44,018 nucleotides of DNA from an uncultured Bacilli bacterium (GCA_947588975.1 CANQAF010000002.1:1-44018), one strand, 5' to 3'. Shown: positions 32,195 through 40,900, counted from the stretch's first letter. The notes: generated from the letters alone by a model not told the origin. Program-made: numbers and translations.

Positions 32195-32733
32195 ACAAAA
32201 AGAAACTATTTATTAATAGTATATGGATTTTTTTATTCTGTTTTATCACGCATTTTATTTATGATTGGTTACCTGTTAACTTTCTTGCAATTTTTTTCCC
32301 TGTCAATGAAAGTACATGGGAACATATGAAAATGTTATATACGACTATTTTGTTGTTTGGTTGGTTTGAAAATTGCATTCGTCTATATCATCATCAAAAT
32401 ATTCAAATCTTTCAGATATGGATTGGAGCTATTATAAGTATACCAATATACCTTGTACTCTACCTTCCTATTTATCATTTTATCGGATATCATATGTGGC
32501 TTGCTCTTACAATATTATGGATTACTATTTATATATCACAAATCATCATACAATTAGTTAGTAGAAAAGAAAATCAGTTAACGTTATTATTTTCACTGGT
32601 AGGAATTATATTTTCTTATATTGGATTTGGTTATCTTACTTTCCATCCTATCTTGACAGATTTATTTTATGATCATCATGATCATGTATATGGTTTAAAT
32701 TATTACGAAATAAATGATAAAAATGCACAATAA
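32191..32733 (+). CDS. DUF6512-like integral membrane protein
   Basis: A 180-residue protein with about five membrane helices (near 8-26, 46-62, 72-94, 98-120 and 128-150). The N-terminal region contains F-F-P-V-N-E-S-T-W-E-H-M-K-M, the characteristic block of the DUF6512 family of small Firmicute membrane proteins. The C-terminus is His-rich (Y-D-H-H-D-H), possibly metal-binding. AAGGAGA precedes ATG 32191. Function unknown. Divergent from uvsE with only 41 bases between. Confidence 0.75.
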   Translation: MNKKKLFINSIWIFLFCFITHFIYDWLPVNFLAIFFPVNESTWEHMKMLYTTILLFGWFENCIRLYHHQNIQIFQIWIGAIISIPIYLVLYLPIYHFIGYHMWLALTILWITIYISQIIIQLVSRKENQLTLLFSLVGIIFSYIGFGYLTFHPILTDLFYDHHDHVYGLNYYEINDKNAQ

Positions 32734-32755
32734 AAAACTCCTATTGGAGTTTTTA
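32733..32755. terminator. Bidirectional terminator
   Basis: AAAAACTCC (32733-32741) / GGAGTTTTT (32746-32754), four-base loop. Shared with the convergent RmlC-RmlD gene, whose stop lies in it. Confidence 0.85.
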
Positions 32756-34168
32756 TTTGATTTCTTTTAAATAACGTTTCACTGCATCTTCATAATGTGG
32801 TAATTGTTCAAATCCTTGTTCTGTTAATCTAATCGTACTCATGCAGGAATTTTGTGGACGTTTTACAGTTGTAGGATAATCTGTTGATAAAATAGGATGA
32901 ATTTGTGTAGTTAGTTCCGCAGTTTGATAAATATATTTTGTAAAATCATACCAACTACAAAATCCGTCATTATGTGCATGATAAATACCATATTTTTCGG
33001 TAGAAGACATATCTACTAGTAATTTTGCTAAATCAACTGTATAAGTTGGACTTCCTATCTGATCTTTTACTACATTTACTTCCTTTTTTGTTTTTGCTTG
33101 TTCTAACATTGTTTTAACAAAATTATTCCCATTTTTTCCAAATACCCATGAAGTTCTTACAATAAATGATTTTGCATATTGACTCGCAATTTGTTCTCCC
33201 ATTAATTTCGTTTTACCGTACACATTAATCGGATTGGTTGGATCATTTACAAAATATGGTGTTTCTTTTGTACCATCAAATACATAATCTGTAGATATAT
33301 AAATTACCTTGGCATCTACTTTGGCTGCACTCTCTACAATATGTTTGGTACCCCACTTATTTACTTGTTCTGCTTCTTCTTGATTGGTTTCAGCACCTTT
33401 TACATTGGTATAAGCGGCACAGTGAAAAATAACTTCTGGCTTATAACTGCAAATAATATCTTGTACACGTCTTTCATCTGTAATATCCATATCATTGCTT
33501 CCAAGTGCTAGTACATCATAAATACCGCGAGCATTTAATTCACGAACAATATCATAACCGAGTTGTCCGGTTGCACCTGTTACAAGATAACGATATTTTT
33601 TATAAAATTGGGTAGGACAATTTTTGAATAATGGAAGTGTTTGATCAGCTGCTTTCAATTTAATAGAATTAAAATCTATACCATATTTCGTACAAATTTC
33701 TTCCCATGGTATTTTTAAATCTGGATCATTCCAACGAATGCCACTCTCTTTTTTTGGAGAATAGATATTATCGACATAATATTCAAATCTCGTATCATCT
33801 TTTAAGGCTATAAATCCATGAGCAAATCCACGTGGTACAAATAACATTTTATGATTATCTTCCGTTAATTCTACTGTTGTATACTCGCCATATGTATCAG
33901 AATCTTTACGTATATCTACTACAACATCAAGTACAGCGCCTTTATTTACAAGTACTATTTTAGCTTGTGTATCTGGAGCTTCCTGATAATGCAAACCTCT
34001 TAATACACCTTTTTGACTTACACTTTGATTACATTGTTCTAGTGTAGCAAATCCAAATTGTTCCATCTCGGCACGATGAAATGGAACACAAAAAGATCCT
34101 CTGGCATCTCCAAACATGTTTGGTGTTAATATATAACAATCATTTAATTTTGTTTTTTCTATTTTCAT
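32753..34168 (-). CDS. Fused dTDP-4-dehydrorhamnose 3,5-epimerase / dTDP-4-dehydrorhamnose reductase (RmlC-RmlD)
   Basis: A 471-residue fusion. The frame extends further, but AGGAGG fits ATG 34168. Residues 1 to about 180 are a cupin RmlC: G-D-A-R-G-S-F, L-R-G-L-H-Y-Q with the catalytic His, and F-V-P-R-G-F-A-H-G-F. Residues about 190-471 are an SDR reductase: G-A-T-G-Q-L-G, I-S-T-D-Y-V-F-D-G, Y-G-K-T-K, and R-T-S-W-V-F-G. It performs the last two steps of dTDP-L-rhamnose synthesis. The first two enzymes (RmlA, RmlB) are not in the window. The 3,5- versus 3- or 5-epimerase specificity is not provable here. Confidence 0.9.
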   Translation of the reverse strand: MKIEKTKLNDCYILTPNMFGDARGSFCVPFHRAEMEQFGFATLEQCNQSVSQKGVLRGLHYQEAPDTQAKIVLVNKGAVLDVVVDIRKDSDTYGEYTTVELTEDNHKMLFVPRGFAHGFIALKDDTRFEYYVDNIYSPKKESGIRWNDPDLKIPWEEICTKYGIDFNSIKLKAADQTLPLFKNCPTQFYKKYRYLVTGATGQLGYDIVRELNARGIYDVLALGSNDMDITDERRVQDIICSYKPEVIFHCAAYTNVKGAETNQEEAEQVNKWGTKHIVESAAKVDAKVIYISTDYVFDGTKETPYFVNDPTNPINVYGKTKLMGEQIASQYAKSFIVRTSWVFGKNGNNFVKTMLEQAKTKKEVNVVKDQIGSPTYTVDLAKLLVDMSSTEKYGIYHAHNDGFCSWYDFTKYIYQTAELTTQIHPILSTDYPTTVKRPQNSCMSTIRLTEQGFEQLPHYEDAVKRYLKEIK

Positions 34169-34187
34169 AAAAACCTCCTGCATATTT

Positions 34188-34196
34188 AGTATATCA
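34188..34196 (-). promoter_or_regulatory. Extended -10 promoter of the RmlC-RmlD gene
   Basis: On the minus strand TGA directly before TATACT (34188-34193). It lies between an upstream terminator hairpin and the AGGAGG site. Confidence 0.45.
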
Positions 34197-34203
34197 TATA
34201 TCA

Positions 34204-34230
34204 TAAAAAAAAGGAACTTTAAGTTCCTCA
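34204..34230 (-). terminator. Terminator (end of comEC transcript, small RNA, or attenuator)
   Basis: On the minus strand AGGAAC/GTTCCT stem (34212-34228) followed by eight Ts (A run 34205-34212). Confidence 0.7.
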
Positions 34231-34240
34231 TCTATATAAA

Positions 34241-34266
34241 CGCTAACTTGCGATTAGCGAGCAAGT
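34241..34266. other. Interleaved inverted repeats, possible structured RNA
   Basis: CGCTAA pairs with TTAGCG, and ACTTGC pairs with GCAAGT, in interlocking order within 26 bases. The two six-base stems are mutually exclusive hairpins, or a very tight pseudoknot. It lies in the 150-base comEC to RmlC-RmlD gap, upstream of the terminator on the minus strand. Confidence 0.5.
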
Positions 34267-34382
34267 ATAACACTATTATCTTTTGTTCTTCTTCCATAAT
34301 ATATTCTTTTTTTCTTCTTTTGTGTACATATTTGATTCTTTTTATCATAAATTTATATCAAAAAAATTTTATATAGTTTTTT

Positions 34383-36521
34383 TCATTGACTCTTAAGATC
34401 ATATCCTATTTTGGATTCATCGTTTTTTATACAAGTTTTTATACTGAATTGATTATTTTTGATTTGAAACATAATACTTCCGTTTTGATCTGTTCTATAT
34501 ATATTAGAATTTTTCAAATTTTCTAAAACTTCAAGATCAGGATGACCATACCGATTATTTTCACCTACGCTGATCACTGAATAGTTAGGATGAATCCAAT
34601 TGATAAATTGGTTACTACTACTTGTCTTACTTCCATGGTGCCCAATTTTTAACACATCAATATTACTTAAACGATATGTATTTATTATATCGTTTTCTTT
34701 ATCAATTCCAGCATCCCCCATCAATAAAAATTGATATTGATTAAATTTCATATAAATAACACTACTGTTATCATTTTCATTACCATATATTTTTGTATTT
34801 AAAAAATATAGTTTATGATGATCTATGTTTAACTCACTTAAACAACTATAATAAGGAATTTGTTTATTTTTTAATACTTTGAGTAATTCTTCTTCTAATT
34901 CATTTCGTTCACCACAATTTAAAATTACTTTTTTGACTTTAAAATGATTCACTAAATCAATAGCAGCACCCATATGGTCATAATCTCCATGTGTTAATAT
35001 AAGATAATCCAAGTGATGGATCCCAACTGATTTCATATAAGGAATTAAGGTAGATTCCGCAAGTGTCATATTGTTTCTTTTTTTCCATGTTTCATGTTCA
35101 TAATTTAAAATACCACCTGTATCAATTAAAATATTTCCTCTTTGATTAGGAAACATCACAAGTGTAGAATCTCCTTGACCTACATCTAACATTGTAACTG
35201 TGAAATGGCAATTGAAAAAAGCGATAAAATAATAAAAAACTAGAAACAATATTAAGCAAAGAAATGGTTTTCGTTTTTTGAGTAACCAACATTTTAATGT
35301 ATAAAGAATCCATAATAATATAATCGGTAATAAAATAGATGGATAATCGGAAAATGGTACTATAAAAAAGGTTATATGATTTGTTATATCAATCATCGTT
35401 TCTAATATGATTTGGAAAAATGTAAAAATAGGTCGTAACCAAGGAATCCAAACAGAAAAAAAACAAATTGGAAATAACAAAATTGATACAAATGGTACAA
35501 ACAATATATTCCAAATAGGTGCTAAAAAATTTATGGTAAAAAAGGAATGAATTAAAATAGGAACACCCATCCAAAAAGAAATCCATGAAGTTTGCCATAA
35601 CTGCTTTATGTATGATTGTTTTGTTTGAAAACGGCTTAAATATAGTAAAGAGAAACTAATCGTAAAACTAAATACAAAGCCCAAGTGATACACATAAAAT
35701 GGATTATAAATTAACATTCCTAATGCAATACCTATCAGTATCATTAAAGGTTCCCAGTGTAAATGATATATCTTCTTTAATAATAAAATTAAAAAGAAAA
35801 TACTAGCGCGTATGATCGATGGACTAAAATTGGTTAAGAACATATAGAATCCAAGAAAAATTGTCAAAAAAATCCATTCTACTTTTCTATTTTTTACAAT
35901 TTTAGAAAGTATCCATGTCAATATACTTGCTAGTAAATGGATATGCATACCTGAAATTGCGAATAAATGACTAATTCCTAACATCTGAACTTTTTGAAGA
36001 AATGCATCATCCATATTATTAGAATCACCTAATAACAAATAGTAAAAATATTGAGCATTCTTTTGTTTTGCTAATAACTGATAAAATTGATTTTTCCATT
36101 GATATAAAATATTTTTATTTTTGCTTTTTAATTGTATTTGATCGCTATTCATAACCCAATTTATTTTCTTAGATTTTAAGTATTTTTGATAATGAAATAG
36201 ATGAAAATTACGATTTTGCATTGGAAATTTTAATATACCTTTTACCAATATGTGATCCCCAATTTGATATATATGATAAAAATTTTGTTTTTCTTCTTCT
36301 GTTTTAAAATAATAATTTACAAGTATTTTTTCTTTTGCTTTTAGTTCTATTTTTAATTGATCACCATTGATTTGATAGGATAAGATTTTTCCGGTAATGG
36401 ATGTTTCATTTCCTATATATGCACTATGTGTATAAAACAATCGTATCAGAAAAATAAGGATTAAAACAAACCATAATACACTATAATGTAATTTGTTCTT
36501 TAATTTTTTCAAATAATGCAT
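34383..36521 (-). CDS. comEC: DNA internalization competence protein ComEC/Rec2
   Basis: A 712-residue membrane channel for single-stranded DNA uptake. Domain order is canonical: an N-terminal DUF4131 OB-like region (about 25-150), the Competence membrane domain (about 180-430; G-I-S-H-L-F-A-I-S-G-M-H), and a C-terminal metallo-beta-lactamase domain (D-V-G-Q-G-D-S, T-H-G-D-Y-D-H-M-G, G-D-A-G, I-G-H-H-G-S). All metal-site motifs are intact. The start overlaps comEA by about 40 bases; ATG 36521 is chosen over TTG 36527, with weak ribosome-binding support either way. Translationally coupled to comEA. Confidence 0.94.
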   Translation of the reverse strand: MHYLKKLKNKLHYSVLWFVLILIFLIRLFYTHSAYIGNETSITGKILSYQINGDQLKIELKAKEKILVNYYFKTEEEKQNFYHIYQIGDHILVKGILKFPMQNRNFHLFHYQKYLKSKKINWVMNSDQIQLKSKNKNILYQWKNQFYQLLAKQKNAQYFYYLLLGDSNNMDDAFLQKVQMLGISHLFAISGMHIHLLASILTWILSKIVKNRKVEWIFLTIFLGFYMFLTNFSPSIIRASIFFLILLLKKIYHLHWEPLMILIGIALGMLIYNPFYVYHLGFVFSFTISFSLLYLSRFQTKQSYIKQLWQTSWISFWMGVPILIHSFFTINFLAPIWNILFVPFVSILLFPICFFSVWIPWLRPIFTFFQIILETMIDITNHITFFIVPFSDYPSILLPIILLWILYTLKCWLLKKRKPFLCLILFLVFYYFIAFFNCHFTVTMLDVGQGDSTLVMFPNQRGNILIDTGGILNYEHETWKKRNNMTLAESTLIPYMKSVGIHHLDYLILTHGDYDHMGAAIDLVNHFKVKKVILNCGERNELEEELLKVLKNKQIPYYSCLSELNIDHHKLYFLNTKIYGNENDNSSVIYMKFNQYQFLLMGDAGIDKENDIINTYRLSNIDVLKIGHHGSKTSSSNQFINWIHPNYSVISVGENNRYGHPDLEVLENLKNSNIYRTDQNGSIMFQIKNNQFSIKTCIKNDESKIGYDLKSQ

Positions 36522-37176
36522 CGCCAATTCCTTTGATTTCTTTTAATTCTTCAATGGATGAAAATGGCTTTTTGGTTCGGTATTCTATAATGGTTTTTGC
36601 TTTACTTGCTCCAATTCCTGGTAATGTTTCTAATTGTTCTTGCGTAGCATTATTAATAGATATTTTTTGGGATGAAGAAGGTAGCTCATTTTCTTGACTA
36701 GATTCCATACATGCATCATTGATAGAATCAGGACATGTACATTCAGGTTCAACATATACATATTCTATTTTAGTTTGGGCTTCATTTAAAGCTGCAATTT
36801 GCTCTTTTGTATATATAATGATTACCATTTCATCTGTTACATGCTTACTTAAATTAATTCTAGATAAATCTGCATTTTCAAGTGTACCACCAGCTTGATA
36901 AATAACATCATTAACTCTAGAACCTTCGCGCATCTCATATACACCTGGTGATGATACTGCTCCTTTAATATCTACACGAATCACTTCAGGTGTAGTTTGT
37001 TCTATTTTTGGTGTTTCAAAAGTAGCTTGTGTGATTTCTTCTTGAATTTCTCCACTACTAGCTTTTGATTTTGGTATTAAACATACTAAACCAATTAATA
37101 TGACCAAACAACAGGACCCAAAAATACAAATTTCTTTCCGATAATAATAAAAATATCTTCGTAATTTTTCTTTCAT
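36481..37176 (-). CDS. comEA: Competence DNA-binding protein ComEA
   Basis: A 231-residue membrane-anchored dsDNA receptor. One membrane helix at about 16-35, a Glu/Thr-rich linker, an SLBB domain at about 65-125 (D-I-K-G-A-V-x-x-P-G-V-Y), a Cys-containing spacer (C-T-C near 150), and a C-terminal helix-hairpin-helix domain from about 170 (I-N-N-A-T-Q-E-Q-L-E-T-L-P-G-I-G, then I-K-G-I-G). GAGGAGGTGA precedes the start. With ComEC downstream it forms the uptake operon. No comEB is seen between them, as in many non-Bacillus species. Confidence 0.94.
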   Translation of the reverse strand: MKEKLRRYFYYYRKEICIFGSCCLVILIGLVCLIPKSKASSGEIQEEITQATFETPKIEQTTPEVIRVDIKGAVSSPGVYEMREGSRVNDVIYQAGGTLENADLSRINLSKHVTDEMVIIIYTKEQIAALNEAQTKIEYVYVEPECTCPDSINDACMESSQENELPSSSQKISINNATQEQLETLPGIGASKAKTIIEYRTKKPFSSIEELKEIKGIGDALFEKIKEQITL

Positions 37177-37232
37177 AATTCACCTCCTCACTGTTATTAT
37201 AGAAAATAAATTGGATAAATCCTTTTTCAAAA

Positions 37233-37264
37233 AAAAAGAATCTTGAAAAATCAAGATTCTTTTT
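37233..37264 (-). terminator. Terminator
   Basis: AAAAAGAATCTTGA (37233-37246) / TCAAGATTCTTTTT (37251-37264) with a four-base loop; the longest stem in the window. It separates the cdsA-rseP operon from comEA. Confidence 0.88.
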
Positions 37265-37607
37265 AAATCCATTTCGTAGTAGAAGTGGATTTCATCTCAT
37301 CTTTAATATAATCATGATAAAGAGCAATAATATCTGCTGCATCTTCAAATATCATAGAAGTTCCATTCATATCGTAATTTTGGACCATTTGATAAAAATG
37401 TTTGGTCGTTAAATAGACATACATGACTTGATCTAATTGTCTTGCCATTGTTAATGCTTTTTTATCATCAGGGTTCATTCCGAAGATAAATTCTTGATAA
37501 ATATTGATTAACTTTTCTGTAACATAATCATAAGTTGGGTAGTGAAAATTAATAATGAAATCATAATACTTACAACATACAAGCACTGCTTCCATTTGTG
37601 TTTTCAT
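37263..37607 (-). CDS. Hypothetical 114-residue protein, faintly Spo0E-like
   Basis: Not recognised with confidence. A helical, cytosolic protein with a Cys pair (V-C-C-K-Y-Y-D), many Tyr and Met, and a segment A-R-Q-L-D-Q-V-M-Y-V-Y at about residues 55-65. That segment recalls the Q-x-L-D-x-x-I/V motif of Spo0E-type aspartyl phosphatases, though the protein is longer than those. AGGAGA precedes the start, 12 bases after rseP; last gene of the cdsA-rseP operon before a strong terminator. Confidence 0.65.
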   Translation of the reverse strand: MKTQMEAVLVCCKYYDFIINFHYPTYDYVTEKLINIYQEFIFGMNPDDKKALTMARQLDQVMYVYLTTKHFYQMVQNYDMNGTSMIFEDAADIIALYHDYIKDEMKSTSTTKWI

Positions 37608-37618
37608 TTCATTCTCCT

Positions 37619-38659
37619 TTAGTGAAATAAGCGAAGTATATCATTATATGTAATCACAAGCATCAATATCATTAAAAAGATAAAACCAATGCTATGAATT
37701 GTATTTTCCAATTTAGGATTTACACGGCTTCCCTTTATTTTTTCAATGATTAAAAATAGTAATCTTCCTCCATCGAATGCCGGAAGCGGTATAAAGTTGA
37801 TAAATCCAACATTGATACATAAATATGCAATTAAATAAAGTAAATTTAAAAATCCTGCTTTTGCGGTTTCTCCTACTATACTAAAAATACCAATTGGACC
37901 TGCTAAATTATCTAGACTTAATTTACCTGTAAACAAATATCCAATAATCATTGTCATTTGTTCTATTAAACTTCCAGTTTTGACAAAAGCATAACGAATT
38001 GCAGGAACAATCCCTTTTTCTACTGTATTTTGTAATGAAAATCCATAGCGATAACTAGACACTCCATCTTCTTCTACTAAAGTAGGTTGTAACGTAACAG
38101 TTTCACTTGTTCCATTGATATGTTGCACTGTTACTTTTAATGTCTCGCCTGCATATACCTGCATTTCTAGAAGTAATCGATCAATTGAATGAATGGATTT
38201 TCCATTGATTTTGGTAATTAAATCTCCTGAGGTAACTGATGTTTGTGCGATTGGATAACTAGATTCTACTGTATCAATATAAGGTTTTGTAGAAGGTGTA
38301 CCATTTATGCATGCAACAATAAATAATAAAATAATTGCCAATAAAAAATTAAATAGGATCCCTGCAATAATCGTAGAAAAGCGTTGAATCCATGTTTTAT
38401 TACATAATTGTTTTTCTTTTGGAATTTGGTCATCTGCTTCTAAATCTTCACCAGCCATACTTACAAATCCACCAATAGGAAGCAGACGAATGGAATAAGT
38501 TGTTTCATCACCTTTACGATTCCAATGAAAAATACGAGGTCCCATTCCAATTGAAAATTCGTATACATAAACACCCGCTTTTTTTGCAAAAAGGAAATGT
38601 CCAAATTCGTGGATCATAACGGTTATGCCTAAAACTAAAATAAAATATATGAGTGTCAT
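37619..38659 (-). CDS. rseP: RIP zinc metalloprotease RseP (site-2 protease family)
   Basis: A 346-residue intramembrane protease. The zinc motif H-E-F-G-H is in the first membrane helix at about 18-22. The second motif N-F-I-P-L-P-A-F-D-G-G lies near 288-298 and supplies the Asp ligand. One PDZ domain is at about 120-200. It cleaves membrane-embedded anti-sigma factors, signal peptides or pheromones. The presence of SpoIVB at 40 kb raises a possible link, but SpoIVFB is a separate, shorter family. Follows cdsA by 13 bases. Confidence 0.94.
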   Translation of the reverse strand: MTLIYFILVLGITVMIHEFGHFLFAKKAGVYVYEFSIGMGPRIFHWNRKGDETTYSIRLLPIGGFVSMAGEDLEADDQIPKEKQLCNKTWIQRFSTIIAGILFNFLLAIILLFIVACINGTPSTKPYIDTVESSYPIAQTSVTSGDLITKINGKSIHSIDRLLLEMQVYAGETLKVTVQHINGTSETVTLQPTLVEEDGVSSYRYGFSLQNTVEKGIVPAIRYAFVKTGSLIEQMTMIIGYLFTGKLSLDNLAGPIGIFSIVGETAKAGFLNLLYLIAYLCINVGFINFIPLPAFDGGRLLFLIIEKIKGSRVNPKLENTIHSIGFIFLMILMLVITYNDILRLFH

Positions 38660-38672
38660 AAGTGCCTCTTTT

Positions 38673-39473
38673 CTATATGATAGAAATAAAAAACATAAAT
38701 CCTAAAGTTACAAAAATAAGACTATCTAAACGATCTAATATTCCACCATGTCCTGGCATAATGTTTGAAAAATCTTTTACACCATAATATCGTTTGATTG
38801 CCGAAAATACTAAATCACCAAATTGGCCTAATAATGATAAAAAGAGTGTTATTGGTATTAAAATTGTTAATGATAGACTTGGATCAACTACAACATGATA
38901 AAATACAGTTGCAATGATTACCCCAAAAATAGTTCCACCAATAGTGCCTTCCCATGTTTTATTTGGGGAGATATCTGTTAATAATGGATATTTTCCAATT
39001 AATTGACCAACAATCAAAGCATAAGTATCTGTAATAATTGTAATAATTGCCAAATATAGTAATAAGTTCATATTATAGTTTCGTAATGCAATAATTAAAG
39101 AAAAACTGGTCCCAAGAAAAAAGATTCCACCAATTAAATAAAAAGCATCTACAATACTATATATTTTTGAATCATGGTATAAAACTGTAGGAAGCAATAG
39201 CACTAAAAATAATCCTGCAATTACACGATAGTCAATACTAAATATGAGATGATCAGCTGTCATATTGAGTAATACTAAAAATGTTAGTGCCATATATGAA
39301 ATAAAATTTACAAAAATTGGTAATTCATTTTTAGATTCTTTTGTTTTTAAAAATTCCCTAAGTCCTAAAATAGATAATAAATAGATTGTAATTGTAAAAG
39401 GCAATCCACCTATTAAATAAATAGGTATCATGATTAAGAGTGCAACCACTGCACTTAAGATTCTTTGTATCAT
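38673..39473 (-). CDS. cdsA: Phosphatidate cytidylyltransferase
   Basis: A 266-residue membrane enzyme that makes CDP-diacylglycerol from CTP and phosphatidate. The CDS signature is at the C-terminus: S-P-N-K-T-W-E-G-T-I-G-G, then G-D-L-V-F-S-A-I-K-R and G-V-K-D-F-S-N-I-M-P-G-H-G-G-I-L-D-R-L-D-S. About eight helices. GGTGGTGA precedes the start. First gene of cdsA-rseP-ORF. The usual neighbours uppS (before) and dxr (between cdsA and rseP) are missing. Confidence 0.95.
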   Translation of the reverse strand: MIQRILSAVVALLIMIPIYLIGGLPFTITIYLLSILGLREFLKTKESKNELPIFVNFISYMALTFLVLLNMTADHLIFSIDYRVIAGLFLVLLLPTVLYHDSKIYSIVDAFYLIGGIFFLGTSFSLIIALRNYNMNLLLYLAIITIITDTYALIVGQLIGKYPLLTDISPNKTWEGTIGGTIFGVIIATVFYHVVVDPSLSLTILIPITLFLSLLGQFGDLVFSAIKRYYGVKDFSNIMPGHGGILDRLDSLIFVTLGFMFFISII

Positions 39474-39499
39474 AGTTCACCACCATACTCTTATATTAT

Positions 39500-39528
39500 A
39501 TTATAGTATAAATTCTATTAATATACAA
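39500..39528 (-). promoter_or_regulatory. Promoter of the cdsA operon
   Basis: Minus strand TTGTAT (39523-39528), 17 bases, TATAAT (39500-39505). Confidence 0.65.
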
Positions 39529-39573
39529 GTATAAAGAGATTTCTCTTCTTATTTATGCTTAAATTTTGCCCAA

Positions 39574-39600
39574 TAAAAAAAGAAAAGAGAATATTCTCTA
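39574..39600 (-). terminator. spoIVB terminator
   Basis: AGAGAATATTCTCT (39586-39599) stem followed on the minus strand by a T-rich tail. The stop codon overlaps. Confidence 0.7.
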
Positions 39601-40590
39601 ATCTTCCGCTTCTTCCAACATATTTTCAATTAAAATTCCATATCCTTTATTTGGAGAATCGATAACCACATGTGTTACAGCACCTACAATATAATCCCCT
39701 TGTATAATAGTAGAACCACTCATACCTTGCACAACACCACCTGTTTTTTCTAATAATTCTTGATCTGTAATCTCAAATAATATATTTTTGGTTTCTTGAT
39801 TTGGGTTATTATTAACCTTTAATATTTCAATATCATATTCACCAATTTGGTTTCCTTCTACGACAGTCAACATTTGAGCTTTTCCTAATTCTACATCTTC
39901 AAAAGAAGCAACTTGATATAATTTTTTGTTTGGAATTTCACCTGTATATGTTCCAAAAATTCCCTTTTTTGTATTCTCTTCTATGGTACCATTTTGATTT
40001 GAAAAATCAAATTTTGCATTTTTACTTCCTGGTGTTCCTTCGGCACTTCGATCAATACTAGTCACATTTGCGCTAAATATTTTCCCGTCTTTAATTTCTA
40101 AAATTTGTCCAGTTGTTTTTTCAACAATTTCATGTCCTAGGGCACCAAAAATTTTACGATCAGGATCAATAAAACTTAATGTTCCAATTCCTGTTATACT
40201 ATCTTTTACATATAGACCTGTTTTCAATATACCATCTTCTTTTGCAATGGATAGGAATGTTTCTTTTGTTGTTTCTCCTCTTTCAAATGTAATTTCAAGT
40301 TTTAAAGACTGAGACGCATTAATTTTAGTTACCATGTCATCAATATTTTCTACAACTACTCCATTAATTTTTAATATTTTATCGCCTATTTTAAGTCCCG
40401 CATCCGTTGCAGGATATGTACCATTTACTTCATATACACCTACTACCATAATTCCTTTTGATGTAATTTGAATCCCGATATTTTCACCACCTGGAATTAA
40501 GTATTTTGAATAAGCGAAAACAGAATATGGCATAATAAATAGTGAAAGAAGTAATAAGGCAAACGATTTTTTAAATTTTTTAAAAATCAT
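39598..40590 (-). CDS. spoIVB: SpoIVB signalling serine protease (family S55)
   Basis: A 330-residue protease with an N-terminal signal/anchor (about 8-26), a PDZ domain (about 35-110) and an S55 catalytic domain. The catalytic His is in F-G-A-L-G-H-E-I (about 157) and the Ser is in G-G-V-V-Q-G-M-S-G-S (about 293). In B. subtilis it is secreted by the forespore and triggers pro-sigma-K processing by cleaving SpoIVFA. That partner and SpoIIQ are not in the window. A CATAATA element (40624-40630, minus) fits the sigma-G -10 but lacks a good -35. The usual neighbour spo0A is absent downstream. Confidence 0.92.
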   Translation of the reverse strand: MIFKKFKKSFALLLLSLFIMPYSVFAYSKYLIPGGENIGIQITSKGIMVVGVYEVNGTYPATDAGLKIGDKILKINGVVVENIDDMVTKINASQSLKLEITFERGETTKETFLSIAKEDGILKTGLYVKDSITGIGTLSFIDPDRKIFGALGHEIVEKTTGQILEIKDGKIFSANVTSIDRSAEGTPGSKNAKFDFSNQNGTIEENTKKGIFGTYTGEIPNKKLYQVASFEDVELGKAQMLTVVEGNQIGEYDIEILKVNNNPNQETKNILFEITDQELLEKTGGVVQGMSGSTIIQGDYIVGAVTHVVIDSPNKGYGILIENMLEEAED

Positions 40591-40653
40591 TTTATCATCT
40601 CCTTCACCTGCAGACTACATTATTATTATGTGTGTTTTTTATATGGTTATAAA

Positions 40654-40678
40654 AGAAAAAATACCCAATCAGGTATTA
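40654..40678 (-). terminator. xse operon terminator
   Basis: On the minus strand AATACC (40672-40677) pairs with GGTATT (40660-40665), followed by a T run. Confidence 0.7.
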
Positions 40679-40900
40679 ATTGTCAATTACTTCAAATGGT
40701 TCTTCTTCTCCATTTTCTAAAACCATTTTACTTACTTGTTCTTCTACTGTTTTTAATTTTTCATCGCATTCTTTTACAAGTTTCATAGCGGTTGTATATT
40801 TATTGATTGATTCATCTAAATCAATTTCTCCAGTTTCTAATTCATTGATGATTTGTTCTAATTCTTTTATATTTTCTTCAAATTTTTTTGTTTTTTCCAT
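40676..40900 (-). CDS. xseB: Exodeoxyribonuclease VII small subunit
   Basis: A 74-residue helical subunit. ATG 40900 gives the usual M-E-K-T-K-K-F-E-E-N-I-K-E-L-E-Q-I-I-N-E-L-E-T-G-E-I-D-L-D-E-S-like start; the frame continues four codons to a TTG placed too close to the AGGA. It has the conserved E-x-G-E-x-x-L-x-x-S and the Y-x-x-x-x-x-L-V-K-E-C-x-x-K-L pattern. The start lies inside xseA (23-base overlap), so the two are coupled. Confidence 0.92.
   Translation of the reverse strand: MEKTKKFEENIKELEQIINELETGEIDLDESINKYTTAMKLVKECDEKLKTVEEQVSKMVLENGEEEPFEVIDN

Noticed and set aside
34241..34266. Reading the interleaved repeats as a true H-type pseudoknot
   Set aside because: Connecting loops would be zero to two bases, too short to span six-base stems; alternative hairpins are more plausible.
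34232..34348. 38-codon open frame on the minus strand across the structured gap before RmlC-RmlD
   Set aside because: No ribosome-binding site, basic low-complexity product, and it runs through the inverted repeats; more likely RNA structure than a gene.
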